A stretch of DNA of 64,000 nucleotides from an uncultured Myxococcales bacterium (GCA_903857665.1 CAIOFV010000061.1:62001-126000); one strand, 5' to 3'. Counted from the stretch's first letter, positions 48,977 through 58,289 are shown. Notes: generated from the sequence alone by a model not told the origin. Numbers and translations: made by a program.

Positions 48977-50707
48977 CTATCCGAACGCGCGCGGCCGCGG
49001 GTCGCCGGCCACCGATTCCCACCGCAGCCCGAATCCCGCACCCGTCATGATGCCGGCATCCCAGGTTTCGATCTTCCCTTCTTCCGGCATCACGATGCGG
49101 GCGTCCGGGCAGGCGTCGATGATGTCGCGCTGCGGGTCCACGCCGGGCGCCACCTGGACCAGTTCCAGGCCGCGCGGGGTCAGGCGGAAGCAGCCGACGT
49201 TGGTGACGTAGGACACGTTCTTGCCGGCCGCGAGCGCCGCGCGCCCCGAGAATGTCACCTCGTCCACCTTCGATACGAACTTGGGGATGCCGGGCTTGCG
49301 GATCACCAGTTTGCCGCCCTCGATCACCATGTCCGCCCGGGCCATCCAGGAACCGACGAACACGATGTTCTTCGCGCTGGTGACCAGGTCCATGAAGCCG
49401 CCCGGCCCGATGTAGGCCTTCACGCCGGGCGCCTTGCGGGAGACGTTCACGTTGCCCTCGGCGTCGGCCTGCAGGATCCCCAGCAGCGTCACGTCCAGGT
49501 GCTTGCGGCAGAAGTGGAACATTTCGGCCGACGACATCAGCCGCTCGGGCGCGATGCCCATCCCGAAGAAGCACCCCGGCGCCGGGATGCCGCCGTAGAC
49601 GCCGGTTTCGATCAGGAACTTCACGTCCTTGGACAGGCCGCCCGAGCGGACCAGCCGGCCGACCTCCTGGGGGAGGCCGTACCCGATGCAGACGTGCACG
49701 CCCGGGTGGGCCACCCGGGTGAACTGCGTCGCGCAGGCCCGCGCCAGGGCGTCCTCGACCGGTCCCCGCGCGGGGTCCAGCTTCAGGATGTCGTTGAAGG
49801 CCTTCATGCGCTTCATGGCCCGGTTGAAATCCACCTTGTGGCCGGGCACGAACTCGCGCCAGGGCTTGCTCTGCAGCACCGACAGGGTCATTTCGTTGCG
49901 CGGGTTCACCACGATGGCGTCCACCTCGTCGGCCCGCAGGAAGATCTGCGATTCGTCCTTCGGCACGATGGACGCGACGGTCACCAGGGCCACGCCGCCA
50001 TTCTTCCTGGCCGCCCGGACGCCTTCGCGCACCTCGGTCAGCATCGGCGCGTCGATCATGTAGATGTTGCCCTCGGCATCCGCCGCCGTGGCCAGCATCA
50101 CCGCGGCGGTGATCGTCGGCAGGTGGTAGCGCAGCGCATCGCCTTCGGGCGCCACCAGCACCTCGCCGAGGCCCGGGACCACCTGGGAACCGGTGCCGAC
50201 GCGGGGGTCCACGAAGGTGCCCACGCCGACGTCGGTGACGATATGGTCCTCGCCGCGCCCCTGGGCCTCGATCAGGTGGACCATGGTGCCCTGGGGCAGG
50301 ACGCCCAGCACGCACCGGCCCTTGTCGGCCAGCACCAGCATCGCCTTCAGCGTTTCAAGGTGGGCGCTGATCATCGTCGTGACCAGCCCGTCCAGGCCGC
50401 ACTCCTCGACCGTGCCGGGGATGATGCTGCGGCCACCGGCGCCACCGGCGGCGATCCAGGTCAGGTTCGCCGGGTGCCCTTCGGTCTGGAAGACCTCCCG
50501 GATGCCCCAGTACAGGATGGACGCGCGCATGGTCCCGGCCATGCCGGTGGACACGACGCACGCGCCATCGGGGATCAGGCGGGCCGCCTGGCGAGCGGTC
50601 ATGAACTTCGGGTTGTCCTTCACCGGGGGCAGGAGGTCGATGTCCCGCTTCGCCCACGTCTTCTTCCACCGCAGCAACTGAACCATCATCGCCAGCTTCG
50701 TCAGCAT
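48977..50707 (-). CDS. Family I CoA-transferase, fused alpha and beta subunits
   Basis: 576 residues. GGAGGCGAC precedes the ATG. The N-terminal half (about 30-290) starts with ARLIPDGACVVSTGMAG and contains the GGAGG glycine motif, as in alpha subunits. The C-terminal half (about 320-560) is beta-subunit-like, with the expected catalytic Glu at 367 in FLIETG and the oxyanion/CoA region GPGGFMDLV at about 447. The single-chain fusion matches acetate/butyrate CoA-transferases of the YdiF type. It would exchange CoA between a short acyl-CoA and a carboxylate. The E-T-G in place of the common E-N-G is a mild departure. Confidence 0.85.
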   Translation of the reverse strand: MLTKLAMMVQLLRWKKTWAKRDIDLLPPVKDNPKFMTARQAARLIPDGACVVSTGMAGTMRASILYWGIREVFQTEGHPANLTWIAAGGAGGRSIIPGTVEECGLDGLVTTMISAHLETLKAMLVLADKGRCVLGVLPQGTMVHLIEAQGRGEDHIVTDVGVGTFVDPRVGTGSQVVPGLGEVLVAPEGDALRYHLPTITAAVMLATAADAEGNIYMIDAPMLTEVREGVRAARKNGGVALVTVASIVPKDESQIFLRADEVDAIVVNPRNEMTLSVLQSKPWREFVPGHKVDFNRAMKRMKAFNDILKLDPARGPVEDALARACATQFTRVAHPGVHVCIGYGLPQEVGRLVRSGGLSKDVKFLIETGVYGGIPAPGCFFGMGIAPERLMSSAEMFHFCRKHLDVTLLGILQADAEGNVNVSRKAPGVKAYIGPGGFMDLVTSAKNIVFVGSWMARADMVIEGGKLVIRKPGIPKFVSKVDEVTFSGRAALAAGKNVSYVTNVGCFRLTPRGLELVQVAPGVDPQRDIIDACPDARIVMPEEGKIETWDAGIMTGAGFGLRWESVAGDPRPRAFG

Positions 50708-50751
50708 GTCGCCTCCACGTGTGTCGCAGGGCGCGAAAACCGCCCGCGCGC

Positions 50752-50781
50752 TTCATACACGAATGCGCCGGTGGTTGTCAG
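50752..50781 (-). promoter_or_regulatory. Promoter for the CoA-transferase gene
   Basis: Minus strand: CTGACA (50781-50776), 18 bases, TATGAA (50757-50752). The expected transcript start is about 38 bases before the ATG. Confidence 0.5.
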
Positions 50782-50848
50782 CACGAAACCGACACCTTCG
50801 TGACACTCGCAGTCCATCGGGTCGAAAGGCGGGGGATCGCGGGAGCGG

Positions 50849-52144
50849 TCAGGCCGTTTCCAGCGCCCGCTCGAGGTCGCGGCGGAGGTCTTCGGGGTCC
50901 TCCAGGCCGATGGCCAGCCGAACGCCGCCGGGGTGGATGCCGGCCGTGGCCTGGGTCTCGGAATCCAGCGCGCAGTGGGTCATCAGGCCCGGGGCCTCGA
51001 TGAGGGTCTTCGTCATCCCCAGGCTGACCGCCAGCGTGATGCAGTAGGAATCGGTAGCCACCGCGTTGATCAGGCGTTCCCGACGTTCGAAGGACTCCCG
51101 CGGATTGCCCGCCAACTCAAAGTAGATCATCGAGCCCGGACAGAACCGCCCGTCGGGGGTCGTCATCTGCCGGCGCGCGATTTCCGCGTCGGGGAACGAC
51201 GTCAGGCCCGGGTACAGGACCCGCCCGACCTTCGGATGGGTTTCCAGGAACTCAGCCACGCGCTGCGCCGTGGCGTTCTGGCGCTCCATCCGGATCGGGA
51301 GCGTCGACAGGCCGTACACCATGATCTGCCACGCCGCCGTGGGCGCCATCACGCCGCCGAAATCCTTGCGATGGCCTCGCATCGCGCCGTGCAGGCGCTG
51401 GGGCACCACGGCGACGCCGCCCATGTTGACGCCGAAGCCGCCCACGTTCTTGGTCAGGCTGTCCACGACGATATCGGCGCCCAGGGACAGGGGACGCTGG
51501 CCCCAGAACGTGTGGAACGTGTTGTCCACGACGATCTGCACCTGGTCTTCGGGGGCGCGCCTGGCGTTGATCGGGTCCAGCGCCCGCCGGATCGCCGCGA
51601 TGTCCAGGCACTCCATCGTCGGGTTCGCAGGGGTCTCGAAGTACACGATGCGGGTGCCGTCGTCCACGGCATCCGCGATGTTGCTGGGGTTCCGGGCATC
51701 GACCTGGCGCGTGTTGATGCCGTAGCGCGGCAACTGCGTCGTCAGCAGGCTGAAGGTGCATCCGTACATGGTGCGATGGGCGACGATCGAGCCTCCAGCC
51801 TTCGAACAGGCCATCAGCACCGCCGAGATGGCCGCCATCCCGCAGGCGAAGGCCACGGCGGCCTCGCCCCCTTCGGCGGTCCGCATGTGGTCCTCGAGGA
51901 GGGCCACGTTGGGCTCGTCGAGCCGGTCATAGATATACGTCGGCGACGTGACCCCATCTCCCTCGGCGTCGGCCGCGTAGTCCTGGAAACCGCGCATGCC
52001 GCGTCCCACCGAATCCAGGCGGAACGTGGTCGAGGTCGTCAGCGGCGGCAGCAGGTGGTGGCTGTATTCCCATTTCGCGGAAAGGGTTTCGCCGTGTATC
52101 AGGTGTGTGGCGGGTCCGTAATCGTCTCGCTGGTTCTGATTCAT
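50849..52144 (-). CDS. Cys/Met metabolism PLP-dependent enzyme (gamma-lyase/synthase)
   Basis: 431 residues from the ATG at 52144, with AAAGGAAG upstream. A GTG at 52174 lies beside the predicted transcript start and is rejected. Family features are TTTFRL, SRLDE-like YIYDRLDEPNVALLE, the GMAAISA cofactor-binding turn, VVDNTFHT with the PLP Asp, and the Schiff-base Lys232 in DSLTKNVGG (the family reads S-x-T-K). It ends with the G-G-V-R-L-A-I-G-L-E-D motif. Cystathionine gamma-synthase, gamma-lyase, methionine gamma-lyase and O-acetylhomoserine sulfhydrylase share this fold. Sequence alone does not separate them. Confidence 0.88.
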   Translation of the reverse strand: MNQNQRDDYGPATHLIHGETLSAKWEYSHHLLPPLTTSTTFRLDSVGRGMRGFQDYAADAEGDGVTSPTYIYDRLDEPNVALLEDHMRTAEGGEAAVAFACGMAAISAVLMACSKAGGSIVAHRTMYGCTFSLLTTQLPRYGINTRQVDARNPSNIADAVDDGTRIVYFETPANPTMECLDIAAIRRALDPINARRAPEDQVQIVVDNTFHTFWGQRPLSLGADIVVDSLTKNVGGFGVNMGGVAVVPQRLHGAMRGHRKDFGGVMAPTAAWQIMVYGLSTLPIRMERQNATAQRVAEFLETHPKVGRVLYPGLTSFPDAEIARRQMTTPDGRFCPGSMIYFELAGNPRESFERRERLINAVATDSYCITLAVSLGMTKTLIEAPGLMTHCALDSETQATAGIHPGGVRLAIGLEDPEDLRRDLERALETA

Positions 52145-52174
52145 CTGGCCCACTTCCTTTGAACCCGGGGACAC

Positions 52175-52202
52175 CCTAGATCGCCGCTGATGCCATCGTC
52201 AA
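52175..52202 (-). promoter_or_regulatory. Promoter for the PLP-enzyme gene
   Basis: Minus strand: TTGACG (52202-52197), 16 bases, TCTAGG (52180-52175). Confidence 0.4.
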
Positions 52203-52224
52203 TTCCTGTCGCAATCCCACCCTC

Positions 52225-52253
52225 TTGCATCCGGGTTATTGCCGGTCTAGACT
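52225..52253 (+). promoter_or_regulatory. Promoter for the KOW-domain gene
   Basis: TTGCAT (52225-52230), 17 bases, TAGACT (52248-52253). It is divergent from the PLP-enzyme promoter with about 20 bases between the -35 boxes. The leader would be about 90 bases long. Confidence 0.5.
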
Positions 52254-52352
52254 GCCTTTCGTGTGCACGGGGGTGAAGGACGACACCCCTTTTTCGCACT
52301 CGATTCGTCCAGGAAGCGACAGCGACAATCGGATGCACGCCGGGAGGAACCC

Positions 52353-52868
52353 ATGACGGAAGGAACCAAGGATGACTTCTACATCGAGGAACTGAAGGTC
52401 GCTCTGCAGGAGTGGCACAAGTCACACAAGGAACTCACGAAACTGACCGACGAACGCCGCCAGAGGGCGCGCCTGGTTCGCAACCTGCTGTCGATCCTCA
52501 AACTGCAGAAGGGCGAAAGCGGCACCCGGGACCTGCTGGAGGCCAGGGGCCTCACGGTCCAGGCACGCCCGTTCCTGACCATCGATACGCTGCACACCGC
52601 GGGCGCAGCCACCGTCGTTCGTCGGCGGAAGGGCACGCGGCAGGCGGTCGAGCCGGCCACGGTGCTGGAGAAGGGCACACGGGTGAAGATGCTGGCCGGC
52701 ATGTACGAGGGCTATTCCGGCGTCATCGCTTCCACGCAGGCCCGGCAGGGCAAGCGCGGGTTGGACGTGACCTACTTCCTCAGCCTGCAGGGCACCCGGG
52801 GCGACCGCAAGCGCACGTCCGTGAAGCACGGCGCGCTGAACAAGTCCTGGCACGTTCTCAACGACTGA
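52353..52868 (+). CDS. Coiled-coil protein with C-terminal KOW motif
   Basis: 171 residues. GGGAGGAACCC precedes the ATG at 52353. Residues about 8-60 form a charged helical/coiled-coil segment (ELKVALQEWHKSHKELTKL). Residues about 105-165 read GTRVKMLAGMYEGYSGVIASTQ...LDVTYFLSLQGTRGDRKRTSVKHG. This is a KOW motif (V-x-x-L-x-G-x-Y-x-G-x-x-G-x-V) as in NusG, RpL24 and several RNA/DNA-binding proteins. It is not NusG, since the NGN domain is missing. Role unknown; a nucleic-acid or ribosome-associated regulator is an inference. Confidence 0.65.
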   Translation: MTEGTKDDFYIEELKVALQEWHKSHKELTKLTDERRQRARLVRNLLSILKLQKGESGTRDLLEARGLTVQARPFLTIDTLHTAGAATVVRRRKGTRQAVEPATVLEKGTRVKMLAGMYEGYSGVIASTQARQGKRGLDVTYFLSLQGTRGDRKRTSVKHGALNKSWHVLND

Positions 52869-52928
52869 TATTCCCCGGAAGCCGCGTCTCCACGTCCTCC
52901 CGGGCAACAGGAACCAGCGGCCGAGGGC

Positions 52929-54821
52929 CTATTTCCTTGCGGGACCGCGCGTACCTGCGGGATACCGCCGACGGGCAGGCGCGACAGGCCTCCCCGGCTC
53001 GCGGCGCGGAGGTGCCGCCGGACGGTCCTCCCGCGGCGCTCGCGGCGGACGCGGGGCGAAGGTGCCCGGCCGCGGACCCCGATCGACCGGCGGGCGCGCC
53101 GGCCCATCGCGACGCGGACGGTCGTCACGGGCTGGGGGAGGCCCATCGCGGCGCGGACGGTCCGGGACCCTCGGCGCTCCGAAGGCCGGCCTCGGACCGC
53201 GCGGGCCACCCGTGAAAGGCCGATCACCCGCGGGACGCGGCGATGCTCCCGGCCGACCGGGGGACGCGCGCCCGGGACCGTCCGGCGCAGGCGCCCCGCG
53301 GCCTTCCGAACCCAGCAAGGCCGCCACCCGGCGCGCATCGGGCCGAATCGCGAACAGCCGCGACCGTTTCACATGCACTTCGTCGGGAGGCGCTTCGCGC
53401 CCGGCGGGAGCCACTTCCCGGCGGCGGGCGACCTGGACCGGCTGTTCGCGGGTCGCGTCCGCCCTCGAGAAGTGCACCGCCAGGAGGCCCGCGTCGATCA
53501 GCGTCGCAAACGCCGGTTCGTGGCTGCCGCAGGCCACGATCACGTGCGCACCCGACGCCCCGTCCACCCGCAGCCAGAAGTCGTCGTCCTGCGCAGCCCG
53601 GAACGTCAACTGGGGCGCCGCCATCGGGTTGGACGCCACCCAGATGGGAGTGCCGTCCTGGGAACGGAAACGCCGGACGCCCGCAGGCAACGGCATGGGG
53701 GCGCCGACCGTCGCGCGCATCGGACGACCCTCGCCGCCCCGCGCACCCGCCCGGTCGTCCCTCGCCTCGACGCCCCCGGCGGCCGCCCGGTTCCCCAGGC
53801 GCTCGGCCAGCGGTGCCATGACCTCTTCCACGTGTCGGCGCGCGGCCTCCAGCCCCTTCGGATCGCCGTCCAGCATGCCCGTGATCAACGTTCCCAGGTG
53901 CTCGGCCGAGGCCCGGGCCTGGATCAGCCGCCGCTCCTGCCAGACGACCGACCCGCGCGCCACGGGCCTCGCCGGGGCCTCGGGAACGTTCGAGACCGCC
54001 GCCGCACCCTCCCCTTCGACCGCCACGACCGGCGCTTCGGCCACGGCCGCCTCGTCGGCAACGTCGGCCTCGGGCGCCGCGATCGCAACGGCGGCATCGG
54101 CCTCGGCATCGGACGCAGCCACCTCGCGGGCCTTCGCCAGGTCCCCGGTGATGGCCTCGATCAGCCGTTCCTGCCGTTGCAGCGCAGTCTTGAGGGCCGC
54201 ACGGATCCCGCCGGCCGCCTTCGCGCGCTCGCTGCGTGCCTCCTCGCCCTCGTAGAACTCCTCGATGCGCTGGGACACGGATGCGCCCTGCCCGACGAAG
54301 CGCAGCGTTTCGACCGTGTCGTGCTGGTGTTTCAACGGTTTTTCGTACCGCGACCCGGGCCGCAGGTCCCGTCGCTGGGACTTCGTCATGGCCAGCATCA
54401 TCAGGATGACGCGACGGTCGTCGCACAGGAACAGGTTCGCGTGCTGCCCCGAGCATTCGAACATCAGGGCCCGTTTCCGATCCCCGTCGTCGAATTCGAA
54501 CATCACGACCCGGTCCCCCAGCACCCGCTTGATGCTGGTCACCTTCGCGCCGCGCAGTTCCCGCCGCAGGCGATCGGCGAAGTCCCGATCCTGCTGCGTG
54601 GCGCGCTCGCCTTCCGCCAGGTCGAAGCGCCGCGTGGCCAGGTTCAGCCGGGACGCGTGGGGCTGGGCGGACACCAGGACGCGCCGGGTTTCGCCACCCG
54701 CGTCGAAGCGGATCAGGATCGCCGGGCCCGGCAGCGGATCCGCCCCGACCAGCGTCGCGCCGGCCAGGGCCTTCGCCAGTTCGGCGACGACCGCGTCGAT
54801 CTCGGTAAGGCTCAATGTCAT
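52929..54821 (-). CDS. NFACT/RqcH-like ribosome quality-control protein with Arg/Pro-rich tail
   Basis: 630 residues. GGGGAGCGTGC precedes the ATG. NFACT-N (about 1-200) includes ILIRFDAGG, LNLATRRF and an Asp-Arg pair at about 102-103 in VLGDRVVMFEF, the conserved D-R of this family. The short, Ala/Glu-rich centre (about 205-370) is a weaker coiled coil than in Firmicutes RqcH. NFACT-R/DUF814 (about 405-465) has FWLRVDGASGAHVIVACGS. The last about 145 residues are disordered and rich in Arg, Pro, Gly and Asp. The family binds stalled 50S-peptidyl-tRNA and directs Ala tailing. The added basic tail could bind rRNA. Confidence 0.82.
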   Translation of the reverse strand: MTLSLTEIDAVVAELAKALAGATLVGADPLPGPAILIRFDAGGETRRVLVSAQPHASRLNLATRRFDLAEGERATQQDRDFADRLRRELRGAKVTSIKRVLGDRVVMFEFDDGDRKRALMFECSGQHANLFLCDDRRVILMMLAMTKSQRRDLRPGSRYEKPLKHQHDTVETLRFVGQGASVSQRIEEFYEGEEARSERAKAAGGIRAALKTALQRQERLIEAITGDLAKAREVAASDAEADAAVAIAAPEADVADEAAVAEAPVVAVEGEGAAAVSNVPEAPARPVARGSVVWQERRLIQARASAEHLGTLITGMLDGDPKGLEAARRHVEEVMAPLAERLGNRAAAGGVEARDDRAGARGGEGRPMRATVGAPMPLPAGVRRFRSQDGTPIWVASNPMAAPQLTFRAAQDDDFWLRVDGASGAHVIVACGSHEPAFATLIDAGLLAVHFSRADATREQPVQVARRREVAPAGREAPPDEVHVKRSRLFAIRPDARRVAALLGSEGRGAPAPDGPGRASPGRPGASPRPAGDRPFTGGPRGPRPAFGAPRVPDRPRRDGPPPARDDRPRRDGPARPPVDRGPRPGTFAPRPPRAPREDRPAAPPRREPGRPVAPARRRYPAGTRGPARK

Positions 54822-54846
54822 GCACGCTCCCCGGCCCTCTGGCGGT

Positions 54847-54875
54847 TTGACTCTAGCATGCCCACTCGGTAACGT
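54847..54875 (+). promoter_or_regulatory. Promoter for the lipoprotein gene at 54897
   Basis: TTGACT (54847-54852), 17 bases, TAACGT (54870-54875). It lies about 21 bases before the ATG, just behind the divergent rqcH-like start. Confidence 0.5.
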
Positions 54876-54896
54876 GCACCGAATCGGGAGGAGGCC

Positions 54897-56396
54897 ATGG
54901 CGCGACGGGTCGGGTGGTGGTTGTCGGTGGCCTTGCCTTGCGTGCTGGCGGCTTGCGGCTCGGGGGGGGCCGGGAGCGACGTTCCGTTCACGCCCGACGT
55001 CCCTCAGGACGGCGTCGTCGGGGACACGGCCCCTGACACGCCGAAGGCGCCCACGAAGGTCGACGAGGCCTTCCGGGTCGTCTTCCCATACGCCCAGTAC
55101 GCACCCTCCTCGACGGTCCAGGTCGAGTGGCTGGACCCCGCGCAGCGGGAGGCCGACCCGAAGACGTCGTTCGACACCCTCCTGGCAGCCCTGGATCCCG
55201 CCCTGTCGTGCCAGCAGGGCTGCATCCCGGATCGCTCCGGCAAATGGCTCGCCGTGGTCGTTTCCCTGCCCACGTCGGGCACCAGCGACAGCACCGTTCG
55301 CTTGTTCCGCCTGTTCGACGGCCCGGTCCTGGGGTCCTCGAGCATCCCCGACGTGGTCGGCGTCCGGACCTTCGCGTTCGGCACCGACGCGTTCGTGTTC
55401 ACGCGGATGCAGTACGGCTGCTATGAATCGGACACGCAGAAGAGGGGCTGCGCCAAGTTCTTCCGCATCGACCTGTCGGTGCCGAACCCGGCAGGCGAGG
55501 AGTCCCTGTTCACGTTCCCGACGGAAGAACTGTTGAACACCCTGATCCCGCCGTCAGGCGCATTCCGGATCGGCCAGGACGGTCGGACGGTCATCGTTCT
55601 GGGACCGACGATCACCAGCCAGAGCGCGTGGTGGTGGCGGGGCCCGACCGGCCTGCCCATCCAGGCGGTGGGCCCGATCTGTGCCGGGACCGCCCCCGAC
55701 GGCGGATGCCTCAGCGCCGGGTTTGGCTTCCTGGACACGGATCCCGTGGCCCTGTCGCCCGACGGCAACCACCTGGTGATGGCGCTGGTGGAAAGGGACC
55801 AGTCATTGATCCTCACCCACGTGGACCTGCGCGACGGCACCGGATCCCGGAAGACCGCGTCGCTGCTGACGATGCCCGAAGCGACCACCTCGTTTGCGAC
55901 CAACGCCTGCTACAACCGGCTCATCCCCGGCAACGAATGGCGACCGACCTTCGTCTACCCGCCGCTGCGCTTCTCCCCCGACGGCACCGAGGTGGTGTTC
56001 GTGGCCGGGACCAGTTGCCAGCCGAACAACGCCCGCCCCTGGACCAACGTGCTGGCCATCCCGCTGGCCCGCATCGACGCCGAAGGGGTCATCGCCCGCG
56101 GCGACCTGCGGTGGATCACGGACTTCCCGACAGGCGACACTCTGGCCGCCTGCGTGTCGATCTCTCGCAACTCGATGGACCTGTCCCCGACCGGGGACTA
56201 CGTCGTGTTCGCCGGATCGCCGATGCTGGATTCGTCCTTCCAGGTGATCCCCGACGGGCAGAGCCAGTTGGGAAGGGACGACGAAGTGTGGGTGACGCGC
56301 CGGGACGGGACCACCGCACCGGTCCAGTTGACCGGCCGGCAGAGTTGGAAGGCGACTTCGACCACCGCGATCGCGGTGCCTCCTGCCGCGCCCTGA
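54897..56396 (+). CDS. Beta-propeller (TolB/WD40-like) lipoprotein
   Basis: 499 residues. GGGAGGAGGCC precedes the ATG. Lipobox VLAAC, Cys20, then an acidic D-V-P spacer to about 50. Repeated strand motifs L-S-P-D-G-N-H-L-V-M-A (about 287), F-S-P-D-G-T-E-V-V-F-V (about 358) and L-S-P-T-G-D-Y-V-V-F-A (about 430) are TolB-like propeller blades. A G8 run (54962-54969) sits just after the lipobox codons and could cause slippage. Free-standing propeller lipoprotein; its ligand is unknown. TolB itself is ruled out because it lacks the TolB N-terminal domain. Confidence 0.7.
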   Translation: MARRVGWWLSVALPCVLAACGSGGAGSDVPFTPDVPQDGVVGDTAPDTPKAPTKVDEAFRVVFPYAQYAPSSTVQVEWLDPAQREADPKTSFDTLLAALDPALSCQQGCIPDRSGKWLAVVVSLPTSGTSDSTVRLFRLFDGPVLGSSSIPDVVGVRTFAFGTDAFVFTRMQYGCYESDTQKRGCAKFFRIDLSVPNPAGEESLFTFPTEELLNTLIPPSGAFRIGQDGRTVIVLGPTITSQSAWWWRGPTGLPIQAVGPICAGTAPDGGCLSAGFGFLDTDPVALSPDGNHLVMALVERDQSLILTHVDLRDGTGSRKTASLLTMPEATTSFATNACYNRLIPGNEWRPTFVYPPLRFSPDGTEVVFVAGTSCQPNNARPWTNVLAIPLARIDAEGVIARGDLRWITDFPTGDTLAACVSISRNSMDLSPTGDYVVFAGSPMLDSSFQVIPDGQSQLGRDDEVWVTRRDGTTAPVQLTGRQSWKATSTTAIAVPPAAP

Positions 56397-56417
56397 GGCA
56401 CGCCGGCCGCACGACGC

Positions 56418-57113
56418 TCATCCCGCCGGATCCCGACCTTCCACCCACGCCATCAACCGCCGTTCCATCGAGCGGATCGAACGGGCCTCGGGCCGCCCGG
56501 GAAGCGGATCGGGAGCGTCCCGGTGGAAGCAGCCCGGGTGGCGCGCGCGCAGCGTCCGCCAGCCAAGGGCGTCGGGACCGGGAAAGTCCTTGTCCGGGCG
56601 ATCGCCGACCATCGCGAGGAGGTCGCCGCTGACGCCCAGCCGCTGCTCCACGTGCCGGAAGGCGCCGACGTCGGGCTTCGGCATCCGGCGGCCGTCCACG
56701 TCCGCGGTGAACACCACCAGGTCCACGGCGGGCTGCAGGCGCAGGGCGGCCACCTTGTGCCGCTGGACGTCCAGGTAGCCGTCGGTCACCAGGGCCAGTT
56801 GCACGCCGGCCGCCCTCAGCCTGGCCAGCATCGGCCGCACGCCGGCAAACGGTTTCAGCGGCGCCTGGTGGGCCCGGAACGCCCCCACCAGCACCTCGAT
56901 CCGCTCGGGGGTCCGCGCGATGCCCAGGCGGTCGAGCCCCTGGTCGAACAGCCGGAAGGGCCCGTCGCGTTGCAGGACCTCAAGGAAGACCGCGCCCGCC
57001 CCGGGAACGCCCAGGGCCCGCGCCGCCGCGTGCAGCCCGCCCCGAACAAAGTCCATTTCCGGGTACAGCGTGTCATCGACGTCGAACACCACCGCGGCGA
57101 GCGGACGGGCCAT
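56418..57113 (-). CDS. HAD-superfamily hydrolase (phosphatase)
   Basis: 231 residues. Motif I is FDVDDTLY with nucleophile Asp (about 11) and acid Asp (about 13). A helical cap (about 15-85) follows. Motif II is LVTDG (Thr at about 110), motif III Lys is in MPKPD (about 146), and motif IV is GDRPDKDFPG (about 168). All catalytic positions are present. Typical of small phosphatases of the phosphoglycolate phosphatase/YjjG kind; the substrate is not predictable. It converges on the lipoprotein gene 22 bases away. Confidence 0.9.
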   Translation of the reverse strand: MARPLAAVVFDVDDTLYPEMDFVRGGLHAAARALGVPGAGAVFLEVLQRDGPFRLFDQGLDRLGIARTPERIEVLVGAFRAHQAPLKPFAGVRPMLARLRAAGVQLALVTDGYLDVQRHKVAALRLQPAVDLVVFTADVDGRRMPKPDVGAFRHVEQRLGVSGDLLAMVGDRPDKDFPGPDALGWRTLRARHPGCFHRDAPDPLPGRPEARSIRSMERRLMAWVEGRDPAG

Positions 57114-57137
57114 GGCGACACCGGTTCGGGACGAATC

Positions 57138-57167
57138 ACTCTAGCCCGAGGAAGAGGGGCGGGGCAA
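57138..57167 (-). promoter_or_regulatory. Promoter for the HAD hydrolase gene
   Basis: Minus strand: TTGCCC (57167-57162), 18 bases, TAGAGT (57143-57138). It lies 25 bases before the start. Confidence 0.4.
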
Positions 57168-57193
57168 GGCGCGAACGGGAAGGCGGAAGCCGC

Positions 57194-58201
57194 CTACTCG
57201 TGCCAGCCGCACGGAGGCTGGGCAAAATGGTGCGGGCGGGGGGCCGCCGGGAATGGATCGGCGGTGGCGCGCAGCCAGGTGTCGCGAGGCGTCGGCGGGT
57301 CGATCGGCACGCCCTGGGCCAGCAGCCCGTCCCGGTCGTCGTACCGCAGGCTCAGCAGCCGGGTCGGAGCGGACGCGCTGGCCCGCACGAACGACGCCTC
57401 CACGACGTCGGAGGCGCGGGATTCGCCAAAGGAGGTTCCGAGGCCAGGCCGGGCGCTCTTGGATGCGGCGCGCTCCTCGGCCAGGCCGCTCGCAGATGGG
57501 GCGGGGGAGGACGCGGCGGGCCCGCCGAAGCCCATGCGGCCCAGCCCGCCGCCACCCTTCGCCTGGAACCGGGCGGTCGCCGGCTCGTCCGCGGGGGCGC
57601 CTTCCGCGCGGGACTCCGTGCGGGACTCCATGTCGTACGCGTCGGCGCCGCCGCCAGCGCCACCGGTCCGGACGTCATCACCCATCGGGCGGAACGGCTG
57701 GGGACGGCGCGGCGGGGGCGTCGGCCGACGCTCCTCGAAGAAGGCCACGCCGATCACGCCGACGTTCCGGGCGTTGCCGGTCCGGGCCGCGTACGAGCCT
57801 GCCACCGACGAGAACCGGAACGCGGCGACACGACCCATGTCCAGCCGGAAGCCCTCGACGTCGTAGGTCTGCCAGGGAGCCAGCACGTATCCGCGCTTGC
57901 GGACGAAGTCGCCGGGCTTCCCGTCCACGACGTCCAGGCCGTCGATGGTCGCGACGACCTCGACCCGGTGGTTCGTGTGGTTGATCAGGCGCAGCGCGTA
58001 TCGCTGGCCCTTCGAGCCTTCGATCCAGGTGCTGCCGTCGTGCGGGTACTCGGTCCGGGGCACGCCGTCCACGACCACCTGTACCTCGTAGGGGGGATCC
58101 CAGGCAGGCGAGGCCGCGACCGCGAAGACGGGAGCCGGTAAGAGCGCCGCGGCGAACAGCGCCACGGCCAGGAAGGAACGGGATGCTGTGCGATGGTCCA
58201 T
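57194..58201 (-). CDS. Secreted protein with disordered Gly/Arg/Pro-rich linker
   Basis: 335 residues. The start at 58201 follows GGAGGGCATC; the frame extends to 58414 without a site. The signal peptide is cleaved near FAVAA (about 30). Residues about 38-160 form a beta domain (EVQVVVDGVPRTEYPHDGSTWIEG...RYALRLINHTNHRVEVVATIDGLDV). It resembles the lone sandwich domain of some exported Myxococcota proteins. Residues about 165-285 are disordered (RRPTPPPRRP, GGGGLGRMGFGG). The last 50 residues fold again and end CGWHE. Function unknown. It follows the MopE/Kelch lipoprotein gene by 88 bases on the same strand. Confidence 0.6.
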   Translation of the reverse strand: MDHRTASRSFLAVALFAAALLPAPVFAVAASPAWDPPYEVQVVVDGVPRTEYPHDGSTWIEGSKGQRYALRLINHTNHRVEVVATIDGLDVVDGKPGDFVRKRGYVLAPWQTYDVEGFRLDMGRVAAFRFSSVAGSYAARTGNARNVGVIGVAFFEERRPTPPPRRPQPFRPMGDDVRTGGAGGGADAYDMESRTESRAEGAPADEPATARFQAKGGGGLGRMGFGGPAASSPAPSASGLAEERAASKSARPGLGTSFGESRASDVVEASFVRASASAPTRLLSLRYDDRDGLLAQGVPIDPPTPRDTWLRATADPFPAAPRPHHFAQPPCGWHE

Positions 58202-58289
58202 GATGCCCTCCAGGGTAGAAATCCTGCAGGACAGACGGAGGTGCGGCGAAATCGGTTCATCCGGGTGAAAAGAAAGTTTGTCGCAGTGC

